64,000 nt of DNA from Acinetobacter terrestris (GTDB taxonomy: Bacteria; Pseudomonadota; Gammaproteobacteria; Pseudomonadales; Moraxellaceae), in contig NZ_SJNZ01000016.1 in assembly GCF_004331155.1 (NCBI RefSeq), positions 16,529 through 80,528 on the forward strand, given 5' to 3'. Of this stretch, positions 17,688 through 26,598 are shown one piece after another (within the stretch, counting starts at the first letter, position 1; each line of letters starts with the position of its first letter). Under the pieces are notes generated by a model. It made no database searches and had not been told where the DNA came from. It worked only from the letters and a program-made list of their open reading frames with translations. The translations under genes and the position numbers were made by a program.

Positions 17688-18941
17688 ATGGGTTATCAGA
17701 AGATCATAGTACCTGTGGATGGTAGCAAAATTACCGTAAAGGCAGACTTGTCACTGAACGTTCCTAACAATCCCATCATTCCCTTCATTGAAGGCGATGG
17801 TATTGGTGTGGATATTACACCGGCAATGAAAGCAGTGGTTGATGCTGCAGTTCTAAAAGCTTACGGTGGCAAACGCTCAATCGAATGGATGGAAGTTTAT
17901 TGCGGCGAAAAAGCGGAAAAAATCTATGGTACTTACATGCCGGAAGAAACATTTGAAGCACTGCGTGAATTTGTTGTTTCTATTAAAGGTCCATTAACAA
18001 CACCAGTTGGCGGTGGAATCCGTTCTCTCAATGTCGCTTTACGTCAAGAATTGGACCTGTATGTCTGTGTTCGTCCAGTGCGCTGGTTCGAAGGTGTGCC
18101 TTCTCCAGTTCAACATCCTGAACTGACTGATATGGTGATCTTCCGTGAAAACTCTGAAGATATCTATGCCGGAATCGAGTGGAAAGCGGATTCACCCGAA
18201 GCTAAAAAAGTCATCAAATTTCTAAAAGAAGAAATGGGTGTGACTAAAATCCGTTTCGAAGAAAACTGCGGGATTGGGATTAAGCCGGTATCGAAAGAAG
18301 GCACGCAACGTCTGGTTCGTAAGGCAATTCAATTCGCGATTGACAACCACAAGCCTAGCGTGACTCTCGTGCACAAAGGCAACATCATGAAGTATACCGA
18401 AGGTGCGTTCAAGGAATGGGGCTATGAAGTCGCGCTTGAACGTTTTGGTGGTGAGCTGCTTGATGGTGGCCCATGGGTACGCATCAAGAATCCTAAAAAT
18501 GGCAAAGACATTATCATTAAAGATGTGATTGCTGATGCGTTCTTGCAACAAATCCTGATGCGTCCTTCCGAATATTCAGTCATCGCGACGCTGAACCTGA
18601 ACGGTGACTACATTTCTGATGCACTTGCAGCTGAAGTGGGTGGTATTGGGATTGCTCCGGGTGCAAACATCGGTGGTGCAATCCAGATGTACGAAGCCAC
18701 TCACGGAACTGCACCTAAATATGCAGGCCAAGACAAAGTAAACCCGGGTTCAATTATCCTGTCTGCTGAAATGATGCTTCGTGACATGGGCTGGACTGAA
18801 GCGGCCGACTTGATTATCAAAGGGGTGTCTGGTGCGATTGCGGCAAAAACGGTTACCTATGACTTCGAGCGTTTAATGCCTGACGCAACTTTGTTACGTT
18901 GTTCGGAATTTGGTCAAGCAGTTATTGAAAATATGGAATAA
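17688..18941 (+). CDS. icd: Dimeric NADP-dependent isocitrate dehydrogenase (IDH-I)
   Basis: This is the homodimeric E. coli-type isocitrate dehydrogenase of the TCA cycle. From the ATG at 17688 ([18 protein letters not shown]) it is 417 aa, against 416 in E. coli, and the body aligns closely. [20 protein letters not shown] holds the substrate Arg residues and the Ser phosphorylated by AceK in enterics. [34 protein letters not shown] and [17 protein letters not shown] [13 protein letters not shown] (cofactor site) are intact. AGGGAG lies about 10 bases before this ATG; the longer TTG-started frame from 17616 has no support. No aceK is in the window. It is the second IDH type within 3.1 kb. 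Confidence 0.97.
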   Translation: MGYQKIIVPVDGSKITVKADLSLNVPNNPIIPFIEGDGIGVDITPAMKAVVDAAVLKAYGGKRSIEWMEVYCGEKAEKIYGTYMPEETFEALREFVVSIKGPLTTPVGGGIRSLNVALRQELDLYVCVRPVRWFEGVPSPVQHPELTDMVIFRENSEDIYAGIEWKADSPEAKKVIKFLKEEMGVTKIRFEENCGIGIKPVSKEGTQRLVRKAIQFAIDNHKPSVTLVHKGNIMKYTEGAFKEWGYEVALERFGGELLDGGPWVRIKNPKNGKDIIIKDVIADAFLQQILMRPSEYSVIATLNLNGDYISDALAAEVGGIGIAPGANIGGAIQMYEATHGTAPKYAGQDKVNPGSIILSAEMMLRDMGWTEAADLIIKGVSGAIAAKTVTYDFERLMPDATLLRCSEFGQAVIENME

Positions 18942-18988
18942 GTCTGGAACTTAAACCTTGTATTAGAAAATCCTGTCACTCGTTTCGT

Positions 18989-19024
18989 AATGCCAGTCAG
19001 TTAAGAAGTTGGCTGGCATTTTCT
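18989..19024 (+). terminator. Terminator of dimeric icd
   Basis: AATGCCAGTCA pairs with TGGCTGGCATT (one G-U pair), followed by TTTTC and more T. Confidence 0.8.
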
Positions 19025-19166
19025 ATTTTGAAGTCATCATGTTTTTGATACGCGGAACATCATTCGCAACTATTTGAGGCATGAGGTGCATTGCACCGCA
19101 AGATTAAAAGTTACTGTTTCTGCGCTGAATTTCCTACTCGGTGGTAGTGGACGAGTTTTGCGATGA

Positions 19167-19197
19167 AAAGACTTTAAATAAATTATTTAAAGTCTTT
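19167..19197. repeat. 15-bp perfect inverted repeat
   Basis: AAAGACTTTAAATAA and TTATTTAAAGTCTTT are separated by one base. It is AT-rich, so it could extrude as a hairpin or bind a dimeric regulator. It lies between icd and the M23 gene. Confidence 0.7.
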
Positions 19198-19453
19198 GTA
19201 AGATGCTTTTCTTGCGAAGCTTCGCTTCTCATTTGGCCAAACAAAGAACTGTCGAACTCAAAATATTTGATTTTTAAAAAATAAGACTCTGCTGTGAATA
19301 ATCCAAAAGCTAAGAAGTTTATGGTCAACCCCCTTAACTGATCAGCATTAGCCACTCTTTGCAGGTTTTTTATATTTACAGAAATCATATTTCATTCAAT
19401 AGAACTAAAAATTTAAGATGAAATGGATTAAATTATTTTAATTTTTGAAATTA

Positions 19454-20017
19454 ATGCATCAGCATCAAAAAATGTTCACAAAGATTTTCTGCTTCAGTTT
19501 AATGATTGCATTTATGCTGCTTTCAGGTTGTCAGCCGCCGCCATCTGGTGAAGCAGTAGGCATGCGTTATCCCATTTTATATATGCAATTACAAAAAATG
19601 GAGTTACCTGCACAACTTGCAATGCCGGTTGAAAATATTAAACCTCGCCAGATTAATGACACCTGGGGGGCCGCGCGTAGCGAAGGGCGTCAGCATGAAG
19701 GGATTGATATTTTTGCCAAGCGAGGAACACCGGTACTCAGTGCCACACAAGGAATTGTCTCTCGGGTTGGCACGAATAATTTAGGCGGGAAAGTTGTTTG
19801 GGTGACAGGCCCAAATTTAAGCCGGCATTATTATGCACATTTAGATGATTATGCTGAGCAGATTCAAGAAGGCGACTGGATTGAAGTCGGTGAGGTCATT
19901 GGTTATGTGGGAAATACCGGCAATGCTAAAAATACCCCGCCACATTTGCACTATGGCATCTATTTAAATGGGCAAGGGGCAATCAATCCTTATCCATATT
20001 TAGTGCCATCTTCTTGA
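19454..20017 (+). CDS. M23-family peptidase lipoprotein (LytM-like)
   Basis: The N-terminus is a lipoprotein signal (FCFSLMIAFMLLSGC, lipidated Cys near residue 26). The C-terminal two thirds are an M23/LytM domain: HEGIDIF supplies His81 and Asp85 of the zinc site, and HLHYG supplies the HxH ligand (164, 166). With all ligands present it should be an active peptidoglycan endopeptidase rather than an EnvC-like activator. Its 187 aa make it a minimal one-domain enzyme. Start is uncertain: ATG 19454 (used), ATG 19472 (which still keeps the signal) or TTG 19445; none has a clear Shine-Dalgarno sequence. It is convergent with the MFS gene. Confidence 0.88.
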   Translation: MHQHQKMFTKIFCFSLMIAFMLLSGCQPPPSGEAVGMRYPILYMQLQKMELPAQLAMPVENIKPRQINDTWGAARSEGRQHEGIDIFAKRGTPVLSATQGIVSRVGTNNLGGKVVWVTGPNLSRHYYAHLDDYAEQIQEGDWIEVGEVIGYVGNTGNAKNTPPHLHYGIYLNGQGAINPYPYLVPSS

Positions 20018-20028
20018 AAAGTGATCGC

Positions 20029-21210
20029 TTAATTGATCTGTTCAATGGTTTTGTATTGACCTGAACGGGTATGCCAAACCAATTGTAACGTTCCCAATAA
20101 TAAAACCAGAGCGGCCAGAGTAAACTGTTGCTGGTAGGTCACCCCGAAATGTTGCAGTGTGCTAAAACTTAAGCCACCAATCAACTGTACCGAGGCAAAA
20201 CACAGCGTGGCAATACTCCAGAGTTTTTTATAAGCCAGGCCATAGAGCTGTAAAATAGTATAAGACGTTAAAAAAACCACGGCCGGATTGAGCATTCCTG
20301 TAAGGAAAGAGGAAGTAAAAGTCAGAAAAGGGCTTAGCTTTAAAACTGCAATAAAAATGGCCAGAATATAGAGGCTGTAAAGCATTTTCAGTGCACTGAA
20401 ATTTCCAAATCTTTTAACCAGTAGATAAGCTGAAAAAGCCCCAAGCGCACTGCCTAAGCCATAGAGTATCCAGTTAAGATTAATCCAAAATAGATTTAGG
20501 CCCAGCTCATGGCCGAGATAGTCAATCCAGAATAATGAATGGGGAATATAGGCAAATGCGCTGCAAGCGTACACAATCAGCAAACTATAAAACAGGTTAT
20601 TAAGTGTTACTTTGGTTGGACTTTGGGCCGATTGTGCAGACAAATGATGCTTAAATTGTTGCAGTAAAATACTTAAGCAAATACAAATAATAAGCGCGAA
20701 TCCACATAAAATCAGCCAGGCTGTCTGTATCGAAATCCGGTCTAGATAAGGCAAGAAAAGCGTAGCCAATAAAACCCCAAGCCCAATACCGCTAAACCCA
20801 ATAAAATTGATTTTAAAACGGTCCTGAATGTCGCAGCATTGTGCAACCACGCTAGGTGACAAGATCATCAATAATCCGCCACTTATTCCCGAAATCACAC
20901 GCCAGAAAATGTACCAAACCTGAGGGAAATCTGCAAAAGCACAGCACATTAAACTGAACATACCTGCGATGGCGGCAATCTGAATGTATAGGGTCATAAT
21001 TTTAGTTTGCGGGAGTTTCATGGCCCAAAATGCACCCATCAGATAGCCGAGTAAATTGGCACTGCCCAAAAGACTGGCAAAACCCACTGACCAGTCAAAT
21101 GCTTCACGTGTACTGGGCAACAGCGCAGTATATGAAAAACGCAAAATGCCAATTCCCAAGCACATGCTTAAGCATAAAAAAATACTGAGCTTGATATTAT
21201 TTGAGGACAT
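20029..21210 (-). CDS. MFS transporter, YbfB/YjiJ family
   Basis: A twelve-helix membrane protein of the major facilitator superfamily. The N-terminus (LCLSMCLGIGILRFSYTALLPS, then GSANLLGYLMGAFWA) matches the YbfB/YjiJ group, which has a shortened MFS signature. The 393 aa length is normal. CAGGA lies 7-8 bases before the ATG. The substrate is unknown for this group; small-molecule efflux or uptake is inferred only from the fold. Its 3' end meets the M23 gene tail to tail with an 11-base gap and no obvious terminator. Confidence 0.88.
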   Translation of the reverse strand: MSSNNIKLSIFLCLSMCLGIGILRFSYTALLPSTREAFDWSVGFASLLGSANLLGYLMGAFWAMKLPQTKIMTLYIQIAAIAGMFSLMCCAFADFPQVWYIFWRVISGISGGLLMILSPSVVAQCCDIQDRFKINFIGFSGIGLGVLLATLFLPYLDRISIQTAWLILCGFALIICICLSILLQQFKHHLSAQSAQSPTKVTLNNLFYSLLIVYACSAFAYIPHSLFWIDYLGHELGLNLFWINLNWILYGLGSALGAFSAYLLVKRFGNFSALKMLYSLYILAIFIAVLKLSPFLTFTSSFLTGMLNPAVVFLTSYTILQLYGLAYKKLWSIATLCFASVQLIGGLSFSTLQHFGVTYQQQFTLAALVLLLGTLQLVWHTRSGQYKTIEQIN

Positions 21211-21438
21211 CCATATTCCTGCAGTTATTTATTGTTGATTCAACACCATAAAACATAAGTGCCGAACAATAAATAGGATCAGAAGGAATAAGCATTTTAA
21301 AAATAGGCAGATAGGAATTATTAAGCAACATTAAGCCTACTTTTATAGAACTGTGTTACATGCACTACTTTATTTGGAAAATTGAATTTTTTCATTAAAG
21401 GCATACAATGCCGCTAATTAATTGTATTTCTCACCACT

Positions 21439-23415
21439 ATGAATCTCCCATATCGCGCTGATATTGATGGCTTAAGAGCTATTGCTGTCTTGTTGGTGAT
21501 TTTTAACCATATCGGATTATCTTTCTTTTCTGGAGGATATATTGGTGTTGATGTCTTTTTTGTAATTTCAGGTTATTTAATTACCCTCATTTTAACCCAT
21601 GAGATCCAATCCAAACGATTTTCTATCGCACGCTTTTACAAGAAACGTGTGGTACGTCTAGCACCTGCTTATTTTACCGTGCTCAGTGTCGTCAGTATCA
21701 TTGCATGGCAAGTCATGCTACCGGGTGAGTTGACCCAATATTTTGACAGCGTCATGTATGCCACCTTGCTCATGGCGAATATCTATATGCGCAATGAAGT
21801 GGGAGATTACTTTAGCCAAAGTGCTGAAGGTATACCATTATTGCATCTATGGTCGCTGGGGGTAGAAGAACAATTCTATATTTTCTGGCCTTTATTGTTA
21901 TTGCTGTTTGTTGGAAAGGTGTCACGTAAATATACTTGGGCTGTAATCACCACATTAATTGTCATTTTACTGTTTTATGCCCAGCACAAGTTGACGCAAA
22001 ATGCAGAGAAGGCTTATTACAGTATGCCGGTACGTGCTTTTGAGTTGCTGATTGGTGCGTTGATTGGCTTTCTGCCACAGCTCAAACTGCCGAAAAAACT
22101 GCTACAAAGCCTGGTTTGGGTCAGTTTAATTATCTTGTTTGCGACAGCCGTGTATTTTGACAAACAGACGCCGTTTCCTGGCGCAATGGCGCTTATACCG
22201 TGTCTGGCGACAGCACTGATTATTTATCTGGGCCAATGTTCACCGTCAAGCAATGTTTTACTGAGCAATCGTTTAAGTACTTGGATTGGAAGAATTTCTT
22301 ATCCCTTATATTTATGGCACTGGCCGATTATCGTGTTATTCGGCATTTATATGCAGCCATTAAATGCTGAAAATCAGGTGGTGATTGTACTATTGTCCAT
22401 CATGCTGGCATTTTTAACCTATCAACTGATTGAAAAACCGAGCAAACGTTTTGTGATGGCAGCGAATTACAAAGTGATTATTATCGGTTTTCTGGTGCCA
22501 GCCATAATTTTTATTGCCATTGCCCAGACCATCAATATAAATAAAGGTTTTCCGGACAGATTCCCGCAGTCTGTTTATATCAAGCAACAGGCGCTTAATT
22601 CATATGCGCATGTGATCCGAAATAAATGTATGGATATTGCGGACCCGAAAGCTTTACCAGACCCAGATGATTGTGTATTGGGTGATGCTAAACCCAACAT
22701 CGATTTTTTATTGATCGGTGATTCTCATGCCAACGCTTATACCGCGATGCTGGATGTATGGGCTAAAGATGCGAATTTACGCGGCTATGACAGCACGCAA
22801 AGTTCAACGTTCTATTTACCGGGCGTACAGCGCTCCGAGTCTAATTTTAATCGCTGGGAAGAACTGAGTAAATTTCAATTACGCAATGATGCGATTACTG
22901 CTCATCTTGCCAAAACCCATTATCCAGTGATTATCTTGGCGGGTTCATATGTGCCGTATTTTGGTCATGAGGTGAAACTAGAAGATGGTATTCATCATTC
23001 AAATGAGGAGATATTCAGGACTGGTTTTATGAAAGCCCTGGAAATTGCCTATCAGTCCAGTGATCAAGTCATTTTACTCAATGATGTGCCGCGACTGGAT
23101 CAAGAGAAAGTGCCAGCAGATTGTAATCTGCGTAATGAAATTCTAAATACGCATGCTCAATGTACTGTTTCTCGAAAAAATTATGAGCAACAGTTGCAAC
23201 AATTTAATCGAATTGTGGCAGACGCAAAACTGAAATATCCTGACTTGAAAATTATTGACCCAACGAAAGCCATTTGTAATCAGCAGGTGTGTAAAATTAT
23301 GATCAACAATGTGCCTTTATATCGCAATAAAGACAGCAATCATATTAATGATCAGGGTTCTAGGCAATTAGGCATTGAATATTTAAAACAGTATGGCAAT
23401 CCGCTTAAAGATTAA
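21439..23415 (+). CDS. Acyltransferase (AT3, OafA/YrhL-like) with C-terminal SGNH domain
   Basis: An integral membrane O-acyltransferase. The N-terminus (YRADIDGLRAIAVLLVIFNH) is the AT3 signature, with the active-site-type His followed by about ten membrane helices to residue 370. A periplasmic SGNH hydrolase-like domain carries GDSHAN (Gly427 to His430 region) and DSNHIND near the C-terminus, giving the Ser and the Asp-His pair. Such two-domain proteins transfer acetyl or other acyl groups to cell-surface polysaccharide, LPS or peptidoglycan. The acceptor cannot be told, and no polysaccharide cluster is nearby. The 658 aa length fits OafA. The Shine-Dalgarno sequence is weak. A strong terminator follows, shared with alaA. 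Confidence 0.9.
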   Translation: MNLPYRADIDGLRAIAVLLVIFNHIGLSFFSGGYIGVDVFFVISGYLITLILTHEIQSKRFSIARFYKKRVVRLAPAYFTVLSVVSIIAWQVMLPGELTQYFDSVMYATLLMANIYMRNEVGDYFSQSAEGIPLLHLWSLGVEEQFYIFWPLLLLLFVGKVSRKYTWAVITTLIVILLFYAQHKLTQNAEKAYYSMPVRAFELLIGALIGFLPQLKLPKKLLQSLVWVSLIILFATAVYFDKQTPFPGAMALIPCLATALIIYLGQCSPSSNVLLSNRLSTWIGRISYPLYLWHWPIIVLFGIYMQPLNAENQVVIVLLSIMLAFLTYQLIEKPSKRFVMAANYKVIIIGFLVPAIIFIAIAQTININKGFPDRFPQSVYIKQQALNSYAHVIRNKCMDIADPKALPDPDDCVLGDAKPNIDFLLIGDSHANAYTAMLDVWAKDANLRGYDSTQSSTFYLPGVQRSESNFNRWEELSKFQLRNDAITAHLAKTHYPVIILAGSYVPYFGHEVKLEDGIHHSNEEIFRTGFMKALEIAYQSSDQVILLNDVPRLDQEKVPADCNLRNEILNTHAQCTVSRKNYEQQLQQFNRIVADAKLKYPDLKIIDPTKAICNQQVCKIMINNVPLYRNKDSNHINDQGSRQLGIEYLKQYGNPLKD

Positions 23416-23435
23416 CAAAGGCTAACAGAAGGCAT

Positions 23436-23467
23436 AAAAAAACCGCGTTATAAAACGCGGTTTTTTT
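23436..23467. terminator. Bidirectional terminator between the acyltransferase and alaA
   Basis: AAAAAAACCGCGTT and AACGCGGTTTTTTT (14 bp, 4-nt loop) have A/T runs on both sides and serve the two convergent genes. Confidence 0.93.
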
Positions 23468-23478
23468 GAAACTATGAC

Positions 23479-24909
23479 TTAGCGCATTTTTGCCAGGAAG
23501 CGACCTAAACGGGTAATCGCTTCACGTAATTCATTTTCAGCTGGCAAGAATACCACTCGGAAATGATCTGGAGTTGGCCAGTTAAATCCCGTACCTTGAA
23601 CCAGCAATACTTTTTCAGCACGCAACAAGTCGAGCATAAATTTTTCGTCATCCTGAATTGGATATACTTCTGGATCTAATTTAGGAAAACAGTACATCGC
23701 ACCTTCAGGTTTTACACAAGATACACCTGGAATTTCGTTCAACATTTCCCAAGCGATATTGCGTTGTTCATATAAACGACCACCCGGACGAATCAGGTCA
23801 TTAATCGACTGATAACCACCTAACGCGGTTTGAATCGCATATTGCGCTTGATGGTTGGCACATAGACGCATTGATGCCAACATGTCTAAACCTTCAATGT
23901 AGTCCATTGCGCGTGATTTATCACCGGTAATGGCCATCCAGCCTGAACGGTAACCCGCAATACGGTAGGCTTTAGACAAGCCATTGAATGAAACGCATAA
24001 ATGGTCACCCGCTAATGCAGCGACAGAAACGTGCTCGATCCCATCGTAAATAATTTTGTCGTAAATTTCGTCAGCAAATAAAATCAGGTCATATTTTTTC
24101 GCTAAAGCAACAATTTGTTCAAGCACATGACGTGGATAAACCGAACCAGTTGGGTTGTTTGGATTGATAATCACGATACCACGGGTATTTGGCGTGATTT
24201 TGCTTTCCATATCCGCAATGTCTGGATACCAGTAGTTTTCTTCATCACATTTATAGTGAATCGCTGTACCACCAGACAAGTTTACCGCAGCTGTCCATAA
24301 TGGATAATCTGGCATTGGAACCAGCATTTCATCGCCATCATCCAGCAAGCCTTGCATTGCCATGACAATCAGTTCAGACACGCCATTACCGATATACACA
24401 TCATTGACCTGCATATTCAAAATGCCTTTTTGCTGGTAATACTGACAAATCGCTTTACGCGCAGGGAAAATCCCTTTCGAGTCTGTATAACCCACAGCAT
24501 TGGGTAAGTTTAAAGCCACATCATTAATAATTTCTTGTGGCGCTTCAAAGCCGAATGAGGCGGGATTACCGATATTAAGTTTAATAATTTTGTGACCGGC
24601 TTCTTCCATTTCGTTGGCCGCTCGTAACACAGGTCCGCGAATGTCGTAGCATACATGCTCGAGTTTAGACGATTTTTTAATTTCGCGAGGGGTTTGGAAA
24701 GTGTTCGGCATTTTAATGTTCTCGGAAGGAGTGGAGGTCACTTTTGCATAACGATATAAATAACTTTTAAATGTCTCAGTTGTTACTAAATCAAGATTGT
24801 ATTCATCCCGAAGTAAAGCAACAATTTTTTCGTGCGTAAATCCTGCCTGTTGATACTGTTTAATCACAGGAAGCAAATTTTTAAAAATAACGCTCTTTTT
24901 TTGCGACAT
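23479..24909 (-). CDS. alaA: AlaA-type PLP aminotransferase with N-terminal helical domain
   Basis: The main domain (about residues 75-476) is a class I aminotransferase close to E. coli AlaA (glutamate-pyruvate transaminase, alanine synthesis). IRGPVLRAANEMEEAGHKII opens it, NPNNPTGSVYP is the cofactor motif, and SFNGLSKAYRIAGYRSGWM carries the PLP lysine. E. coli AlaA is about 405 aa; this protein has roughly 70 extra residues in front. That extension (LLPVIKQYQQAGFTHEKI, then LLRDEYNL and TFKSYLYRYAK) is predicted helix-turn-helix-like, of the kind seen in small plasmid DNA-binding proteins. The start is firm, because the ATG opens the extension in frame. The promoter region to its right carries a repeated TTGCTyAC motif. 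Confidence 0.92.
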   Translation of the reverse strand: MSQKKSVIFKNLLPVIKQYQQAGFTHEKIVALLRDEYNLDLVTTETFKSYLYRYAKVTSTPSENIKMPNTFQTPREIKKSSKLEHVCYDIRGPVLRAANEMEEAGHKIIKLNIGNPASFGFEAPQEIINDVALNLPNAVGYTDSKGIFPARKAICQYYQQKGILNMQVNDVYIGNGVSELIVMAMQGLLDDGDEMLVPMPDYPLWTAAVNLSGGTAIHYKCDEENYWYPDIADMESKITPNTRGIVIINPNNPTGSVYPRHVLEQIVALAKKYDLILFADEIYDKIIYDGIEHVSVAALAGDHLCVSFNGLSKAYRIAGYRSGWMAITGDKSRAMDYIEGLDMLASMRLCANHQAQYAIQTALGGYQSINDLIRPGGRLYEQRNIAWEMLNEIPGVSCVKPEGAMYCFPKLDPEVYPIQDDEKFMLDLLRAEKVLLVQGTGFNWPTPDHFRVVFLPAENELREAITRLGRFLAKMR

Positions 24910-24919
24910 TTTTTAATCC

Positions 24920-25013
24920 TGAGCAAGCTTATGACAAAGAGTAACACTAAATTTGCTCACAAAAAAGCATTTCTTAAGTAAGTTGCTCACTCTGTTTTTT
25001 AAAATTTGCTTAC
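24920..25013. promoter_or_regulatory. Repeated TTGCTyAC motifs upstream of alaA
   Basis: TTGCTCAC at 24953-24960 and 24983-24990, TTGCTTAC at 25006-25013, and the inverted core TGAGCAA at 24920-24926. The spacing is 30 and 23 bases. Four copies in under 100 bases in the alaA/msrB divergent region look like operator sites. The natural candidate regulator is the extra N-terminal domain of AlaA itself (inference). Confidence 0.45.
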
Positions 25014-25138
25014 TTTTTGCTTTTTGTGGGGATTATAGGTCTTTTGTAAAATGTTAATGAAAGACTAGAAATTTAAATATGAATGACGTAAATATAAGAT
25101 TATTTTATTTTAAATAGCAAGAAAGAAGGTGCGTAGCC

Positions 25139-25558
25139 ATGGGAAAACTCAATAAAACAGACCGAGAATGGCAAAGAGAGTTATCACCAAATGAATTTCG
25201 CATTACGCGACAAAAGGGGACAGAACCAGCATTTACAGGAAAATACTGGAACACAAAACAAGATGGTACTTATGTCTGTCGTTGTTGTGGCGAGCCGTTA
25301 TTTAGCTCAGAGACAAAATATGATAGTGGTTGTGGTTGGCCAAGCTTCTATAAAGCCTTAAATAATTCTGCAATTGAAGAACATCAGGATACAACGCATG
25401 GTATGGTAAGAACTGAAATTGTTTGTCATCATTGTGACGCACATTTAGGCCATATTTTTGAAGATGGTCCACAGCCAACAGGATTGCGCTATTGCGTAAA
25501 TTCGGCTTCATTAGAATTAAAAACACAAGAAAAAAATGACGAGGAAACCTATCCATGA
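25139..25558 (+). CDS. msrB: Peptide-methionine (R)-S-oxide reductase MsrB
   Basis: It reduces methionine-R-sulfoxide in proteins. Zinc is held by two CxxC pairs (Cys47/Cys50 and Cys96/Cys99). The catalytic Cys is in RYCVNSASL (Cys119), and GCGWPSF is the conserved substrate loop. The 139 aa length is standard for the free-standing, cytoplasmic enzyme with no signal peptide. AAGAAGGTG lies close upstream of the ATG. Its stop overlaps the gpx start (ATGA), so the two oxidative-damage repair genes are translationally coupled. Confidence 0.96.
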   Translation: MGKLNKTDREWQRELSPNEFRITRQKGTEPAFTGKYWNTKQDGTYVCRCCGEPLFSSETKYDSGCGWPSFYKALNNSAIEEHQDTTHGMVRTEIVCHHCDAHLGHIFEDGPQPTGLRYCVNSASLELKTQEKNDEETYP

Positions 25559-26037
25559 CCAACATTTATCAGTTTGAGGCTGAGTTGTTAGATGGAAAAA
25601 ATAAATCATTTGCTGATTATGAAGGCAAAGTTTTATTGATTGTAAATACTGCCAGTAAATGCGGTTTTACCCCCCAGTTTGCAGGTCTTGAAAAATTGTA
25701 TGAGAAATACAAAGATCAAGGCTTGGAGGTTTTGGGATTTCCCTGTAATCAGTTTGGCGGACAAGATCCTGGATCCAATGATCAAATCGGGGCTTACTGC
25801 CAAAAAAATTATGGCGTAACCTTTCCGATGTTTTCAAAGGTTGATGTTAAGGGTCCAGAAGCGCACATTTTATTCCGTTATTTGACCAATAACAGCAAAG
25901 GAATTCTAGGTAATGGGATCAAATGGAATTTCACCAAATTCCTGATTGGTAAAGATGGCAAAGTGGTAAACCGTTTTGCACCCACCACCAAACCTGAAGA
26001 CCTGGAAAGTGAAGTGCAAGCTGCTTTAGCCAAGTAA
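25555..26037 (+). CDS. gpx: Glutathione peroxidase-family (thiol) peroxidase
   Basis: It reduces hydrogen peroxide and lipid hydroperoxides, probably using thioredoxin as bacterial BtuE/BsaA-type enzymes do. The catalytic set is present: Cys36 in NTASKCGFT, Gln70 in FPCNQFGGQ and Trp124 in KWNFTKFL. Cys82 (GAYCQKNYG) is in the place of the resolving Cys. The protein is 160 aa, cytoplasmic, without a signal peptide. It overlaps the msrB stop by 4 bases, forming a two-gene oxidative stress operon. A GC-rich palindrome (26062-26083) follows. Confidence 0.95.
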   Translation: MTNIYQFEAELLDGKNKSFADYEGKVLLIVNTASKCGFTPQFAGLEKLYEKYKDQGLEVLGFPCNQFGGQDPGSNDQIGAYCQKNYGVTFPMFSKVDVKGPEAHILFRYLTNNSKGILGNGIKWNFTKFLIGKDGKVVNRFAPTTKPEDLESEVQAALAK

Positions 26038-26061
26038 TTTTTTTGAGCTGGAAAAATATAT

Positions 26062-26083
26062 AGGGCGATCCATGGATCGCCCT
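26062..26083 (+). terminator. Palindrome after gpx, probable terminator
   Basis: AGGGCGATCC and GGATCGCCCT are perfectly complementary around AT. The following sequence is T-rich (TTAATTCATTT) but has no clean T-run. Confidence 0.6.
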
Positions 26084-26108
26084 TAATTCATTTATATTGT
26101 GTAGTCAA

Positions 26109-26558
26109 ATGTCAAAAAAGCGATTTTCCCCCAGTTTAACTGCGCTAGTATTGGCTTGTGAGCCAAGCCCAGTATTTGCAAATGATTAAAAAATTGATGC
26201 ATTGTTGCAAAGCTTAACTACGCCACAAAAAAACTATGTGCCCTCAGCATTGGATTATAAGATTGATCCAAAACTGCTGAATAAAAGTTATGAGGTTAAC
26301 TGGTTAATTCCGCCAAAATTTAATTTCACGGCAACAGAATTAAAGGCTGCTCAATCACCGGTAAAAGTGAAAATGACCGTGATAGCCAGTAGCGGGATAA
26401 TTGCCAAAGTTGAAATATTAAAAAGTACAGGCTCAAAAGGATTAGATGCTAAAGTGATTGATGCAGTAATGCGGGCAAAACTTGAATCTATCCCAATGGT
26501 TGACCGGAATATCACTTACACTTTAATTCATGAGCTTGAAATAAATAAACCACTGTGA
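26109..26558 (+). pseudogene. TonB-C-like periplasmic protein gene, broken by an in-frame stop
   Basis: The frame starts MSKKRFSPSLTALVLACEPS and reaches PVFAND, a signal peptide with an AxA-type cleavage site. It then hits TAA at codon 27 (26187-26189) and continues in the same frame for 123 codons. The remainder reads as a TonB C-terminal-like domain (PVKVKMTVIASSGIIAKVEILKSTG..DAKVIDAVMRAK), which in intact proteins binds partners in the periplasm. A single base change would restore the gene. Translation could only reinitiate at TTG 26202, without a signal peptide. The upstream ribosome binding site is poor. It is a recent nonsense mutation or a sequencing error. Confidence 0.75.
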
Positions 26559-26598
26559 AAACAGTGGATTATTGTGAATCAGATTATTACTTAATAGA

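Larger units (their letters stand above)
18942..19453. other. Intergenic interval after dimeric icd
   Basis: It contains the icd terminator (18989-19024) and a long palindrome at 19167-19197. A minus-strand frame at 19134-19388 spans that palindrome and has no ribosome binding site or domain, so it is not called. Confidence 0.5.

Noticed and set aside
19134..19388. 84-aa minus-strand frame after dimeric icd
   Set aside because: It crosses the long AT-rich palindrome and has no ribosome binding site.
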